The notes under the pieces: generated by a model
The model's input: only the letters and a program-made list of their open reading frames with translations
The model's database searches: none
What the model was told of the DNA's origin: nothing
Source of the DNA: Centroberyx gerrardi
Lineage: Eukaryota > Chordata > Actinopteri > Beryciformes > Berycidae
Direction of reading: 5' to 3'
NCBI RefSeq assembly: GCF_048128805.1
Contig: NC_136003.1
Coordinates: forward strand, 23,092,840 to 23,156,839
DNA: 64,000 nt
Part shown: positions 26,136 through 58,970 of the stretch, one piece after another
Position numbering within the stretch: position 1 is the stretch's first letter
Layout: each line of letters starts with the position of its first letter
Program-made: the position numbers and the translations under genes

Positions 26136-26174
26136 ACACACTGTCGGCACAGAGCACATGTGCCGACAGTGTGT
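26136..26174. repeat. Perfect 16-bp stem, 7-nt loop hairpin in mafk 3' UTR
   Basis: ACACACTGTCGGCACA (26136-26151) pairs exactly with TGTGCCGACAGTGTGT (26159-26174) around the loop GAGCACA. The stem is GC-rich against an AT-rich background. Confidence 0.92.
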
Positions 26175-28311
26175 GTCGTATGTCTTTTACCTTTTACAAC
26201 TCGTAGTTCCATTGGAAAAAAGACAATACCAATAAAATGTTCCAGGTCAAATATCTATGCAAAGAAATTCAAAGTGACAATTTACCTTGATCACACATTT
26301 CAAGGGTATTTCGCTGAAATATATGCCAAATATTTCTTTATATCATGGAATTCTACGCACTTGTATAAATATTGAAAACAATTTCCATACAAGAGCACAT
26401 TGGACTGATGTGATCAGGTTTAAAAATGGCAGTTATTAGCCTAATGTTGTGCTAGGAGATCATTCAGGGGAAAAGTCCGGTTTCAATACCAGTCGGGCTG
26501 CAGCCTTTTGGGTTACTCTAGTGGAAGTGTTCATGGGAACATTTCACTTAGAATTAGAGTAACATAGCTCTTATAATGGAGCACTAACCTGCATGTAAAG
26601 TCAGTTATTATAGTAATACAGATTAAGTGTTGTGGATTAAAATATAGACAGACTTGATGTTTTTTTCTAAAGATGCCAATTTCACCATGATGGAAAGGCT
26701 TGATTTAGTAGACAGTTTGAAATGATGATGATGATGGTAACGCTTTTGTAACAGCTAAGAAACCTTACCTGAAAAAACTTCCAAAGCTGCTAAAAGACTG
26801 TCCACCCAGACCTTTTTATCTATTATGTTTAAGGACTGTACTAAGCCTGAGTGTAGATTGAGGCAGAGGAATATACAAATCTATTTTACACGTAGTTTAC
26901 ATGATAATCCATTTCTCAGCACATTAAGTTATACAACGTTCATTCTTCTGACAAACTTTCCAAAGCATTACAGTGACCTCTTGTGGTAAAGTTTCACAAC
27001 AAAATGCTGTAAAATGAGGCATCTTCGTCTTTTAGCACTTATTACTGTAAGGCATTTGGATCTGAGGAGAGCGCTTTTTAGCAGCTCACCTTTAAAAGAA
27101 AATAATGTAATACTCAAATCATACACAAATGTAAGAATACATATTTCTGTACCATGCCATAATAAAAGACAAACCTCACTCCAGGTGAATTAAGTACTCT
27201 GTTGTTTATCCTCCGTCCGGTGGTATAACCCGACCTGGTAAAGGTCCGTTCATGGTATCAAACATTAGTTCAGTCCATCTTAAGAATGATCTGCAAAAGA
27301 TTTTTCCGTGCCAGATGTAATAGACGGTTTCTCCAGGCCTTTTTTTGGTAAAATAAACTTAAGCAGAACTAAGTTTATCAAATAGTTTTTAAGGGAGCAT
27401 CATATAGAGGTGAAGATTGTCTCTGGTGTTGGTGTTAGATGATGAAAAGTGTTGTTAGTAAATCAGGCCTGAATAACTGTGTTCCCACATAATGATTGAT
27501 GTTTGTCTATACATAGGACGCTGTAGTGAAAATGTTTAAGATACCATTGGCTATTTTATATTTTCTTATGAACAATAACAATGCAAGTGTATAGAAATTG
27601 GGTTGCTAGTATATATTGAGTGGGTATTCATTCATTGTTTTATTGTATGTATCCTATATTAGGCCTTAAAGGTTAAGCGATCTCTTCCTGAAAACATGTA
27701 TTTGTGTAAGTAAGCTTTCAGAAACAAGCTTTGCCAGTCCTAAAAGCTATTTACCATTAGCCATATGCAGAAAGTCAGTCGTAGTATTGTAGATGGAACA
27801 GATTTGCCAATAAATTCAGTAAAAGTATACAGACCACAGTTATGACTCTGGGTGTCAACTTTCAAGAACGGACTCTATGGTTGTGGATGAAAGAATAAAG
27901 GGTCAAATATACTGAATGTTAGTTCCATAGCAGCAGTTTGTATCTGTTAAGTTATATGATGGACTTTAAAGAGAAATGTTTTAGTCTCATGGCAACATAT
28001 TGAGGCATAATGAATAGCTTACAGCTGATGGTGACTGTTAGTGAGGACAGTAATAAGGCAGCATAAACTGAATATGTACCCTTCACAACTTGTCATTACT
28101 CTGCTCGTATATATTTTATATTTATTTCATTGATTTTTGTGTAATTTTATTTTCAACATCTAAATTATTTTATTTACATTCATTTATTTACATGTTTTCT
28201 CAATGAACTACCCTCATGTACAAATAAAATCTGTATTTGTTTCTGTACTGATTGAAAAAAAGGTAAATTATTCCTATAAATAGGTCTGCTGTGTCTGTTT
28301 TTGTACTTTCA

Positions 28312-28346
28312 AATAAAGCTTTTTTCTCATTAAAAAGTTGTTTATT
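28312..28346. terminator. Convergent polyadenylation signals of mafk (+) and tmem184a (-)
   Basis: AATAAA on the plus strand at 28312-28317 and AATAAA on the minus strand (TTTATT at 28341-28346) face each other 23 bp apart. Each lies where the other gene's cleavage and U/GU-rich region would be. Use of each signal is inferred from position. Confidence 0.6.
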
Positions 28347-29758
28347 AAACTCAGTTCAAAATACACACGCTACACAAGCAACAAATATCCAGTTTTAATT
28401 TACATGAGTGCAAAACAGGACTACTAAGACACACATGCAATGTTGTAATATATTTTGAATGATCACTTTGTACCCGACTAAGGATTTCTCTGCTTTCCCA
28501 GAAAGACAGCTATCATTGGCACAAGAGGGTATCAAAACTATGTCACATATAAACACAGACTGCTATAATAATCATCTAGCTCAGTAGCTGCATGTCTCCC
28601 ATGTGACAAACAGAAGAAACTATCCAAAGTCTCCTACTCTTGGTATTTTTTCCTCTTCCCACACATATTTATAAGCTAGCAGACATTAGCTTGGTTGGAC
28701 TAAACCAAACAGATTATATACATTTACATTTTCCAACTCATAAACTGAACATGTGCAATAAGATTAGAGATGTTTTACAATAAAATAATAGAACATATTT
28801 GACACCGCAATTTAGAATTAAACTAGTCAAACAAATTCTGCGCATATTTAATAATCAGTGGAAGGAGTTGCAACATCTAATAATAATGTGAACATCTCAA
28901 ACAAAAAAAAGGCTCTGCCAAAAGTATTTACAATAGTGCAGAAGCTGCAAAAGAACTTATTTTGTTAATGTTTGTTGCTGCTGTCTAGTTGCACTGAATT
29001 ACACTCGTGTGCATGCTGAGAGAATTAATGAGAATACTACAACTCTCCATTTGGTAGGAGACAGGTTTATCCAATTTGTCCATGCTATGTGAGACACCAA
29101 GGATTTCAAAGCGCTACAGTCTGCAGTTTGAAGTGCCTGCTCCAAAACCAGTGTGTCTTGAAAGAATCCTTCCATTTCGTCAGGAAACCACGCAGAGGAA
29201 TGCTCAGCAAATACTTCAAACAAGCAGATGCAAGAGACGGTCCATGAAGTGTCATTCCCAGCCATCGCCCGCTTCCCTCCCGGAGTCACATATTAATCAC
29301 CTCCTCTTTGAAACTGACATGAATCAGAGAGAGCACACTTCAGATGGCCAGAGAGAGCACTGACATGACAGAACTGAAACAGAATCGGGATCAGGGGCAT
29401 CAGACCTTGATTTTAAAAAAAAGAAAGAAAAATTGCATAGCTCCGGACTTCTCTGATACAGTTAAAGTGACATGCCATTTTCCTGTGATTACTACTGGAG
29501 AGGTGGAGACAGATCAGCTCATCGCACACTGAGTGAATAAATGTTAAAATAATAATAATTAATTCCATCCACCTCTTTGGCGCTTGAATTATTCATTTAA
29601 ACAAGAGGGAAGGACGCAGTTCATCTGAAATACTGAGATAATGAAAATTAAGCACTTGGACTGAATCCAGCTTTGTGGGATCTGCAGATACAGCTGTTTC
29701 CCTAGGGGTGGTGGGGTTGGATTGGGGGGGGGGGGGGGGGGGGGCTGAGGGGGTTGGC
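28347..29758 (-). other. tmem184a: Inferred 3' UTR of tmem184a
   Basis: Sequence between the tmem184a stop codon and the minus-strand AATAAA at 28346-28341. It is AT-rich with no recognisable coding exon. A G homopolymer (29725-29744 on the plus strand, C on the transcript) lies just past the stop. Confidence 0.5.
29725..29744. repeat. G homopolymer adjoining the tmem184a stop
   Basis: About 20 consecutive G on the plus strand, some 15 bp beyond the tmem184a stop codon. Confidence 0.9.
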
Positions 29759-50762
<21,004 letters not shown>

Positions 50763-51053
50763 CTGAAACCTTTAGAAAACACAAAAAAAGTAAATGTAGG
50801 GCCCACAGCTATGTAAAAAGAGAGAACATTTCCCCTGTAATGTAACTGAATGATAGATTCAGCACAATCACTTCACCCACTGTGATTTCATATCAGCAAT
50901 AGAAATCGAGTTTTTATTATAGCTGTTTCATTATTAGAAAAAAAGGTAATAATAATTAAGTGCATGGACATATAGTCGGTTAGGTACTATCCTAAAATCG
51001 TTCGTCACAAGTTCACGTCACGAGTCCTTTTTTACCTTTAAGACAAAGCTCAC

Positions 51054-51480
51054 CTTGTCCCTGTGAAGACGCGACCAGCTTTATCCCAACAGATTTATAG
51101 CAGCGATCAGGTGAAAGAAAAGGCCCACAAACCAGCCCCGGCTTGACCAGAAACGGGCTAGAGGCTTAATATCAAAAATAAACTCGCCTTTTAAAATAGC
51201 CTATCGTCGGTTTTTGCGGCCATTACAAATGGCCTGTCAAGTGCATCAACGGCGAGTTCAATAGCCTGGAGTACTTCCTTGTCCGAGACAGGTAATTTAT
51301 AGAGGTCGAAGTCCACGGTCCACGCAGTCGGCCGGTGAGCAGGTTCAAAGCAGAACTATATCCCAAACATTTAAAATATTATGGTAAGGTATAAACTATA
51401 CTTGATTCTGCGAAACCACCGACAGGACAGACTTTCGCTATAAACGACGGGAGCTTGAATTTATCCTTGAGCGGCAAGTT
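51054..51480 (-). other. tmem184a: Probable 5' UTR exon of tmem184a
   Basis: A minus-strand donor GGGACAAG|GTGAGC lies at 51054/51053. The start-codon exon has acceptors just upstream of the ATG (TTCTAAAG at 50770, or CAG directly before the ATG). The upstream end is unknown and set loosely where the sequence becomes GC-richer, near 51480. Confidence 0.4.
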
Positions 51481-51560
51481 GTTGTATGGGCAGCAGATAA
51501 ACAGGTTGGGCACAGGTGAATGCGTCATGTGACCACAACTAGGCGTCAGTCGTCATCACG

Positions 51561-52880
51561 TCGCCCATAAACTGCCATGACAGACGCATCTCAAGCAAAT
51601 CTATTCATGCTTGGGCAACCTCCTTGGGGCTATCATGATTGCAGCTTAACTAGTTATGAAGCCGCTGTCAGGAAAGTTTTGGCCCTTGTGACTAATTTAC
51701 ATACATCTTAAAATGCATTAATGCATGTGATCCATTAATTTACTCTTATTGCTAAATCTCTCACATATTATATTTTATTTGCACAGAAGAAACCTTCCAC
51801 AAAACTCACAAAAGTTTAAGATCATTATAAAGTAATATACTAAATCTAAAATAAAAAAAACCCAAGAACAAAATGTTATAGGCCTACTAATATACAATAT
51901 AATTATACTATATACATATACTATATACTTATATTAATAACTATCAAATGCAACTTTATGAAAAATGTGTTTCCAAAAGGGACTTAAATGAGTAGACGAC
52001 TGCCAGTCTCATGTCTTCATGCAGTCCAGACTTGAGAATGTTCAGAGATTTATCTGTAGACCTGCTGTAAAGCTGTGCTGCTTCTCATGGGGTGATAAAA
52101 AATGTGCAGTATAATTGCAACCAAACCTTTGCTGTGAAGGTGATGAATAAGACTTTAAATCAATGCTGAACTGCACTGGAAGCTAGTGTAATGAGACTAT
52201 AATTGATAAATAAAACATAAAGACCTCAGCCGGATTAGAAAATGCCTTGCCAAATTTTACAGTTTTTTTTGTAACTCATTTTTTTTTTATTTTCATATTC
52301 GAGTTCACACAATCCAGTATACATTGTCATGTCATGGAACAATTTTACAGTTTGATAGGAATTAGGATACTAAATGACTGTGATTTTGTCATGCTTACAA
52401 AGTTAAGCCAGTGGTAACTCCAAACTATTTTTCAGTGAGGCTGGGTAGAGCTGCAGTTTTTAGAGATGGGCAAAAATACATCAAAACATTTCAGAAGTGG
52501 CCGTGTGCCTGATATTACACAGGTGCTCTAGAAGGGATATTACTCTAAATTCTTTTGTATGTATTTGTAGTTTAAAATACAACAATGCTATGCTCAGAGG
52601 TTGTTACAAATAATATAGTAATACTATAATAATATATAATAACAAAAAAGTATTTGAAATCTGTAAAATGCAAATTACAAAATACATAAAAGAAGTTAAA
52701 TAAGTATTTCAAGTATCTATTGGAAATACTGTCCATCTGTAACTAAACCATCAGTGATTCCACAATTCTTGTTTTTTAAGACCCCAGTGGCTTGCAGAAA
52801 ACCTTTACAACCAGGTAGAGCATAAACACTAAACTTTGTTTTTAAGAATAAGCATTCCTTTAATGTCACAAGAATTTGAA
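51561..52880. other. Spacer between tmem184a 5' end and psmg3 3' end
   Basis: About 1.3 kb of AT-rich sequence. No gene or clear repeat recognised. Confidence 0.5.
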
Positions 52881-52897
52881 ATTGTCCTCAGGGCTTC

Positions 52898-52903
52898 TTT
52901 ATT
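52898..52903 (-). terminator. psmg3: Polyadenylation signal of psmg3
   Basis: TTTATT on the plus strand (AATAAA in the transcript) lies 165 bp past the psmg3 stop codon, giving a short 3' UTR of roughly 180 nt. Confidence 0.6.
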
Positions 52904-53067
52904 ACAGATTTACTACAATGGCATTTAGAAAAGAGTAAAATGTTCTAAATTACAGTTCAAAAAGGTGAAATGATTACAGGAAAAAAAAAACGGTGGGCTG
53001 CATTTCTCCAAGCGTTCAGGCTTCAGGCCCGCTGTTGAGTAATCTTGTTGCTCCCTCTCCTGATCCG

Positions 53068-55224
53068 CTACCAGACTTGACAACTTCTGATGATGTCTTT
53101 CATGTGCTTTATTGCTTCTACGGAGGAGTCCTTGAGCGACAGACCCAGCAACACGGGCCTGTTGCCAGCCTCTTGTGAGACAAAGGTTGCCAGGTTTTTG
53201 GCACAGACATGTGTCAGAGGCTGAAAATAGAAACATGTGTGAGACATTAGATTATTGCATAAAACTGCCACATACTGCACCGTAACACTTTCATATCGGC
53301 AGAAAAATAATGTAAAATACATTAGAGGTCTGCATTGGCCAGATTTCTCCACCAAGCCCCTTCTCTCCTAATCCTTATAGTCCAACAAGGGTAAAATGGT
53401 TGACAGATTTACTCAAAATAATAATATCTGACCTAAATGTTTTTTTTTATTGTTTTGCAATAATAAAAAGAAGATTATGGGAAAAATGATATAACTAAAA
53501 AATCCCTGTCTTGCTGACTGCATGTTGCCATCACCTCAAATGTTTCCCCCTCTTCTGACTTAAAACACTTGCTCCTCCCTCTATGCTCGCCACCGTGTTG
53601 CTGAAAACCCAGCAGTGTTACCAGAGAGACCTGCGACCCTCCAAAAGGGCGTACATCTCCAGTTCTACCATAGTTCTGTCCTCTCGAGCCCACAAACGTC
53701 CCTGGAAGCACCTCAGGCCAGGGTCACCACGTCTCACACCTTGCCATGGAGTGTGAGGTCCCTGATCCTCGATGCACTGTGAGGCTCTGCCCTGTGACGG
53801 AGGTGCGACGGGACGCTCCCACAGTGCATACTGGAAGCAGCATAGTGCTCCTTTACATTGACATGTTGATATAAACCTGGCCTGTCTAATCTAACTGGTA
53901 TAAAATGATGAAATTATGTCTGCAGCACTTTTCACACAACACACACACTCCTGCCCTGCTACTCCCTTTGTCTGATATTATCAACAGCCATGACGTTTTT
54001 TGTAGTTCACACACTATCAGAAAACAAAAGGTACAGAGTTGTACCTTTTGTCACTAAGGCTGTTCTGTACAACTTTTTTTTTTCATACAATTTGAGTTTT
54101 TACAGGTATCAATTCACTTTACACAACATTTCACAATGTGAAGAGGCTGACAGAAAAATTACTCTCCAATCATTATTTTCTGTAAACCCAGCCAGACATA
54201 TTTGGTAAATATACAGTTTATAACTGGCATATATTGCCATGCAGCATTGTCAATTAGGCTGCATTTCACACGTCAATTGAGAAATATAATTCATTTTTGT
54301 GAAGGTCTCCCAGAGTATGTACCCATTGCATATCTGATAAGTCACATTATCAGATATGCAAAGGGTACATATGAATTTCATGCTATTCATGAAAACAGAC
54401 TCAAGTTGATTCTGTTTTCATGCATACATGATTATCTGGTTACTATGCAATCTGGTCTAAAATGTGTAGCCAATGACAGACAGGTAGACTGGGCTATTGG
54501 CATAATGCCTAATAACATTATTGACAATATTCAATCATGGTTTCAATCTGTGAGGGTGCCTCAACACTGCATCTCACCGTCGCTCTACAACAACCACACG
54601 CCTGTAAAGATAGTGCAAGTATTGCTAGAGTGTGAAACAAAAGATAAAAATGCTTGACCACAGTGGCACATCTATACGACTTGTCAAATGAACAAGCAAC
54701 AGACCATGATTATTATGCATTTCTCTACTGATGATCCATATTTACACTGTGTGCCAATTAGAAAATGAAATGGAGGGGAGAAATAGGTTTCCTGTGTGTT
54801 AATTATGGCACAGACCACTGAACTCCACTGCCTGTGAACATTTAATTTGTCTCTGTCTAGCAGAGCCGTCCTGGAGCAATCTTATTTGCCCATTCACAGC
54901 ATGAAATGAGATACCCTCTGCTGCAAAAACTCTGTCGGGCATCCTATGAGCAAGTCTATATCACACTGATACAATATTTATCTGAACAATTTCATTCAGC
55001 ATTACCTCGTCTTTTCCCAGCAGTACTTTGGTGGAGAACATTGGGGTGCTGATATCGTTAGATCTGGAGTCAGGTGTGACGGATATCAACGTCCCGATCT
55101 TGCCGTACTGTGTGAGGACTACAAATATGTAATTGCTGAATTCTGTACAGACGACCTGTGTTGAAATTCCATTGACTTCCTTCTCAGTCTGTTTCGATCT
55201 GATGAGCGGCTCGGTAGCAGACAT
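53068..55224 (-). CDS. psmg3: Proteasome assembly chaperone 3 (PAC3)
   Basis: Two minus-strand coding exons, 55006-55224 (73 codons) and 53068-53220 (50 codons plus stop), join in phase at GACGAG|CCTCTG through a GTAATG donor and a TTTTCAG acceptor. The 123-residue product matches the family length (human 122). It starts MSATEPLIRSKQTEKEVNGI, includes STQVVCTEFSNYIFVVLTQY and KVLLGKDE, and ends NLATFVSQEAGNRPVLLGLS ... RSCQVW. PAC3 pairs with PAC4 in the cytoplasm and helps assemble the proteasome alpha ring; this is by homology. The ATG at 55224 follows an acceptor (CCCCACAG) 12 nt upstream. No anomalies in the coding sequence. Confidence 0.95.
54024..54051. repeat. 11-bp perfect hairpin in psmg3 intron
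   Basis: ACAAAAGGTAC and GTACCTTTTGT are exact complements around AGAGTT. A GGTACAGAGTTGTACC core of this kind is common in fish repeats. Confidence 0.8.
54316..54371. repeat. 25-bp stem, 6-nt loop hairpin in psmg3 intron
   Basis: The arms at 54316-54340 and 54347-54371 pair at 24 of 25 positions around GTCACA. The arm core is GCATATCTGATAA. This is the closest thing to a hairpin precursor in the window. Confidence 0.9.
54378..54430. repeat. Second hairpin directly downstream
   Basis: CATGAAAACAGA (54388-54399) pairs exactly with TCTGTTTTCATG (54411-54422) around an 11-nt loop. Outer bases TCATG...CATGA extend the stem imperfectly. Confidence 0.85.
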
Positions 55225-55989
55225 TCTAGGTTAATCCTGTGGGGAAAAAATCAAACAGGAAAAAGCACATGAAGATTACTTGACAAGATAATTAACAGCA
55301 GGGACGTATCTCTTGTCGTGGGCCTGTGGTATTGATGACACCACACATTATGTTTGCTATTTAATTAGGCTGTGCTTTCCATCATCATGGCCTACATTTA
55401 GTGCCTGATATTACATAGGTGCAAATGTCAAGCCTTTCCAAACAGTAGGGGATCTAATGCTCAATGTTTCAGCGGTTGCACCTCTGCAACTTTCACGTGT
55501 TACTCTTCCTGTAATAATGCAATAATTATGCATGCTCAGATTACTCACTGCCTAACACTGTTTACAGATACAAATAGCCCAGATACTCATGGTATAGGTC
55601 TTCAAAGATTAATAATTCATGCTGAAATGTACTCACTTTAGGACAATATTAATGTGATCTTAACATTTTCAGACCTTTTACAAGTGAATGTTACTACAGC
55701 AAAACTATGAGCGGCTACATCAAGATGACTATCTCTATAAATAGTTGAGAATCAGGTCTGACAAAAACCTCCATCCCTCCCCCTGTACACGGCTCCCAGG
55801 ACCGGTATTTCTGTTACAAAACAACGGGGGAGCAAGAGAGAAACTCCCCAGAACTGGTGCAAGTGTGCCCGGCTACAGGAAGTAGGATATGCCGAGGCTA
55901 ACGGCTAACGTTAGCTCCTACTGTAAACACGACAGACGAAACTACAAGAAACGCAGCTTTTTCAACGACTATGGAGAAAAAATCCTCAC

Positions 55990-56150
55990 CCTGTGTCTTC
56001 GTCCGTATGCACTAAAAATCTGGCTCTACTACGAGACCCGCTTCACTTTCAACAACTTTACTTTCGCTCTGTCATTCTCTCTCCAGTGTGAAAATGAAAC
56101 CAGCAAGGCTGTTCAACCAAACGTCCCTCGCTCATTTGAACATGCGCAGA
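55990..56150 (-). other. psmg3: Probable 5' UTR exon and promoter region of psmg3
   Basis: A minus-strand donor ACACAGG|GTGAGG lies at 55990/55989 and the next exon's acceptor at 55237. The upper edge is approximate. GC-richer sequence with TGATGACGCA follows at about 56164-56173, fitting a housekeeping promoter. Confidence 0.5.
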
Positions 56151-56279
56151 GCGTCCTGTCTGCGTGATGACGCATGGCCCGGACGGGTTTGCATTTGATC
56201 TGCTTTATAGGCTTTGCCAAAAGATTAAAATAATTTATAACATACAGTCGGGCTTATGAAAGGAAGGCATATATTTCAA

Positions 56280-57000
56280 ACAAAATTCGACTAGTCTTGG
56301 ATGTGATTGATTTTCCAGATTTGATCCATGATCATGCAATTAGTTTATTTCTGGATTTCTACAAAACCTTTGATACTGTTCTGATCCATTTATATTTGAA
56401 GGTTTTATTTTAATGTTCATAGCGGAGTCGGGGCAAGGGATCGGATAGGGTTGTCCAGTATCCCTTTTTTAAAGTTTCTGATAGCTGCAGAACTTCTTAA
56501 TTTATTTTTTCTTCACTGTGTGAATGTAGGGTGTAAGGATCACAGACAAGTGCTTAATGATTAGCCAGCTGGCAGATGATACCGGTTTTTTGTTTTGTTC
56601 TCTCTTGTTTTGTTTTTTTTACTCAGGGATGAGAATAAGGCTTTAAAGTGTTTCTCAGCTGCTTCTGGTCTCATTGTAAATCAGAACATGGGTGAACGTA
56701 AGTGTATGATTCTGACAAAACACCTCTATGTGGGATGCAAGTACAACGAAACATCCTCAAAGTTTAACTGAACTTGTTAAGCTGCAAAAAGCAAAACTTC
56801 AATTCATGGTTAAAGCGAGATCTTACAATTCAAGGTTGTGTCTTGACTCTTGCTGTTAAAGGTTGAGGTTATTCTGGGGCTTGTGTACCCGACGCCGTCT
56901 CACTATGTTGACAGCAAGACTTGTGTAGCCATTGACTCTCTTGTTCAGATAAATTTATCTGGAAAAATAAAAAGTAAAAAGGAAGACAATCAAGATATTT
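56280..57000 (+). pseudogene. Broken L1/Tx1-clade LINE reverse transcriptase
   Basis: Plus-strand pieces in the expected order are LDFYKTFDTV at 56351-56380 (palm motif A), ISQLADDT at 56560-56583 (the L1-type catalytic DD box), and DKFIWKNKK at 56948-56974 (the conserved FIWKN motif downstream of the palm). Stops and frameshifts separate them. This is a different clade from the L2-type remnant at 37-38 kb. Confidence 0.8.
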
Positions 57001-58162
57001 AGTGTGTTTTTAATGCTTTGGATTCCAACAGAATCAATCACATTTTTAAACTCTACTGTATCAGAAGGTGCCTCTCAGGTGCAGACGATCGATACTTCTA
57101 TTAATCCCAGATTGATTTTTGAAGTCAAGTTTATTTATATAGCTCTTAATTACTGAAAACATGGTGCTCTGAAATGTTGGCTTTCTAATATTTAATAAAA
57201 AAAAATAATAATCAAAAAAGAAATAAATTCAGCTTGCAGCAAATGTTTACATCCAAACTATGCAAATAAACCTCTGGTGAAGTTTCTGTTATTGCCAGAA
57301 GTTTGCTGTAGATTTAAAGATGGATAAATGTAGGCTATCTTACATTGTTTTTTCTCTTTGGTAGGCTATATTTTTTTTATTTTAAGTATTATGAGAGCTC
57401 CCAGCCGTGTTCAGGATGCATGATCATCAAACCAAATCCACGAGCTGACCGCACAGTTATCTTTAGTTTTAGTTAGTTCGTTTTTATGGTGATGAGGTCA
57501 GGTTGATTTGGTTTCTATGTGGTCATACTGGAGTCTACACCTGGCTTTAAATGTACTCTAAAGTCCCTACGTGTAGAATAGTTACCCCAATATATTATTC
57601 TCAAATTCATTTTGATAGCATAGTGGCTGTAGAAAAATGAGACCATCATGGTGAAAATTGGTTTATTCTGTGTGTTGCTCTCTGTGTATTTGCTCGGTGT
57701 CCCCGGATACGATTTTCTGTGAATTATGCAGGACTGACCTAAGGCATAAAGGAAGGGCCTCAACCAAAACATGAACAGGACTGCCTCACTCTTTTTCGTA
57801 GGCGAACAAATAGAACATGTCCAGATGCTGTTCAGTCCCACGGCGCCTAGCTAGGTGTGCAGCATCAACTGTTGCTGTTGTTGAAGTTGCTACAGTCCTG
57901 AAATAATCAGGATAACCACATCATTCACTCAATGTATTGTCAAAAAGAATAGATTCACTCTACTGTACTGTATTGCTACACTCCAGTAGGTTAGCTGTCT
58001 TTTAGCATCAGAAAATAGTTCGCCAAAATGTTTTGTTAGCATTGCTCAACCTTAATACCTTCCACAACTGTTACACACAACTGCTTCTAGCTCAATGTAG
58101 TTGTAGGTAACATATTTGCTGACAAAAATATTTTTTTGTCATGCATAGCCATTGCAGTTAAA

Positions 58163-58970
58163 CAGGGGTGGGTAGTAACGCATTACAAGTAACGCACATG
58201 AGTAAAAAAGTATGTTTTTTTTAAGGAACGAGTACTTTTAGTTCCTTTTTTTAAACTGTACTTCTACTCTTTACTCGAGTATATTTTTGAGCCAGTAATC
58301 TACTTTTTACTTCACTACATTTGCCATTTATACCTTTGTTACAACTAGTCTGCTCTAAATGCGGGGATTGAGTGTAGGGGGGGAGAGCGCGCGAGGAGCA
58401 CCTCTACTGCAGATGCCAAGTTGCCAGCTGCCTGGAAGAAAAATAAGCACCACCTGTCCTTTGACCACGATGCGATGATGATGGAGCAAAACCCAGAACA
58501 AGAGGCAGCTTCCAACAAATGGGTATCCCCAAATGAAAAATGTGAATGGAAAGAAGATTTCATTCTCTAGTTGATTGACTGAGGTCTTGGTAGAGGGAGT
58601 AATACTACAGAACAGAAAATCTGAGTTTTAATTACATGTATTGTATTCGGTATCTACTGCATTTTGGGGCTGTAATAGGTTTGGTTGCTTTGATAATGTC
58701 TGTAAATACTAGAGTTAAACAGACTTAAGGGCTAAGAAAGTTTCATCAACAAGTGCTGTTTTTTCATTATTTTGCACTGGCCTGCACACCCTAAAAAATA
58801 TTAAAATGGAAAGTAACTTGTACTTTGAGTAATTTATTAACCAGGTACTTTTTTACTTTTACTTGAGTAGGTTTCTCAAATGGTAATTTTCACTTTTACT
58901 TGAGTCATTTTTTATGGGAGTAATTATACTTTTACTTGAGTATAGATTTTCAGTACTCTACCCACCATTG
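58163..58970. mobile_element. Non-autonomous hAT-like transposon, 808 bp, intact ends
   Basis: The element starts CAGGGGTGGGTAG and ends CTCTACCCACCATTG, an imperfect terminal inverted repeat. The 8-bp duplication CAGTTAAA flanks it at 58155-58162 and 58971-58978, the target-duplication length of hAT elements. CCATTG upstream of the left duplication matches the element's own end, so the visible direct repeat extends to 16 bp. Internal ACTTTTACTTGAGTA phrases match the older copy at 21785-22250. No transposase ORF. Confidence 0.8.

Larger units (their letters stand above)
23447..28335 (+). other. mafk: Inferred long 3' UTR of mafk
   Basis: No acceptor-linked coding exon follows the stop. The first well-placed polyadenylation signals on this strand are AATAAA at 28223-28228 and 28312-28317, the latter followed by a T/GT-rich stretch. 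The roughly 4.9-kb interval contains a CT microsatellite, two strong hairpins and AT-rich sequence. Earlier cleavage sites may also be used. Confidence 0.5.

Noticed and set aside
26430..26560. Possible second SINE (GGTTTCAATACC box)
   Set aside because: Only a weak B-box resemblance and no convincing A box or tail.
53475..53711. 78-codon minus-strand ORF in the psmg3 intron
   Set aside because: Sequence is somewhat GC-richer but unrecognised. The psmg3 exons join perfectly without it.
57515..57841. 108-codon minus-strand ORF in the distal region
   Set aside because: No recognisable similarity, no splice or promoter context, and it lies in repeat-rich DNA.
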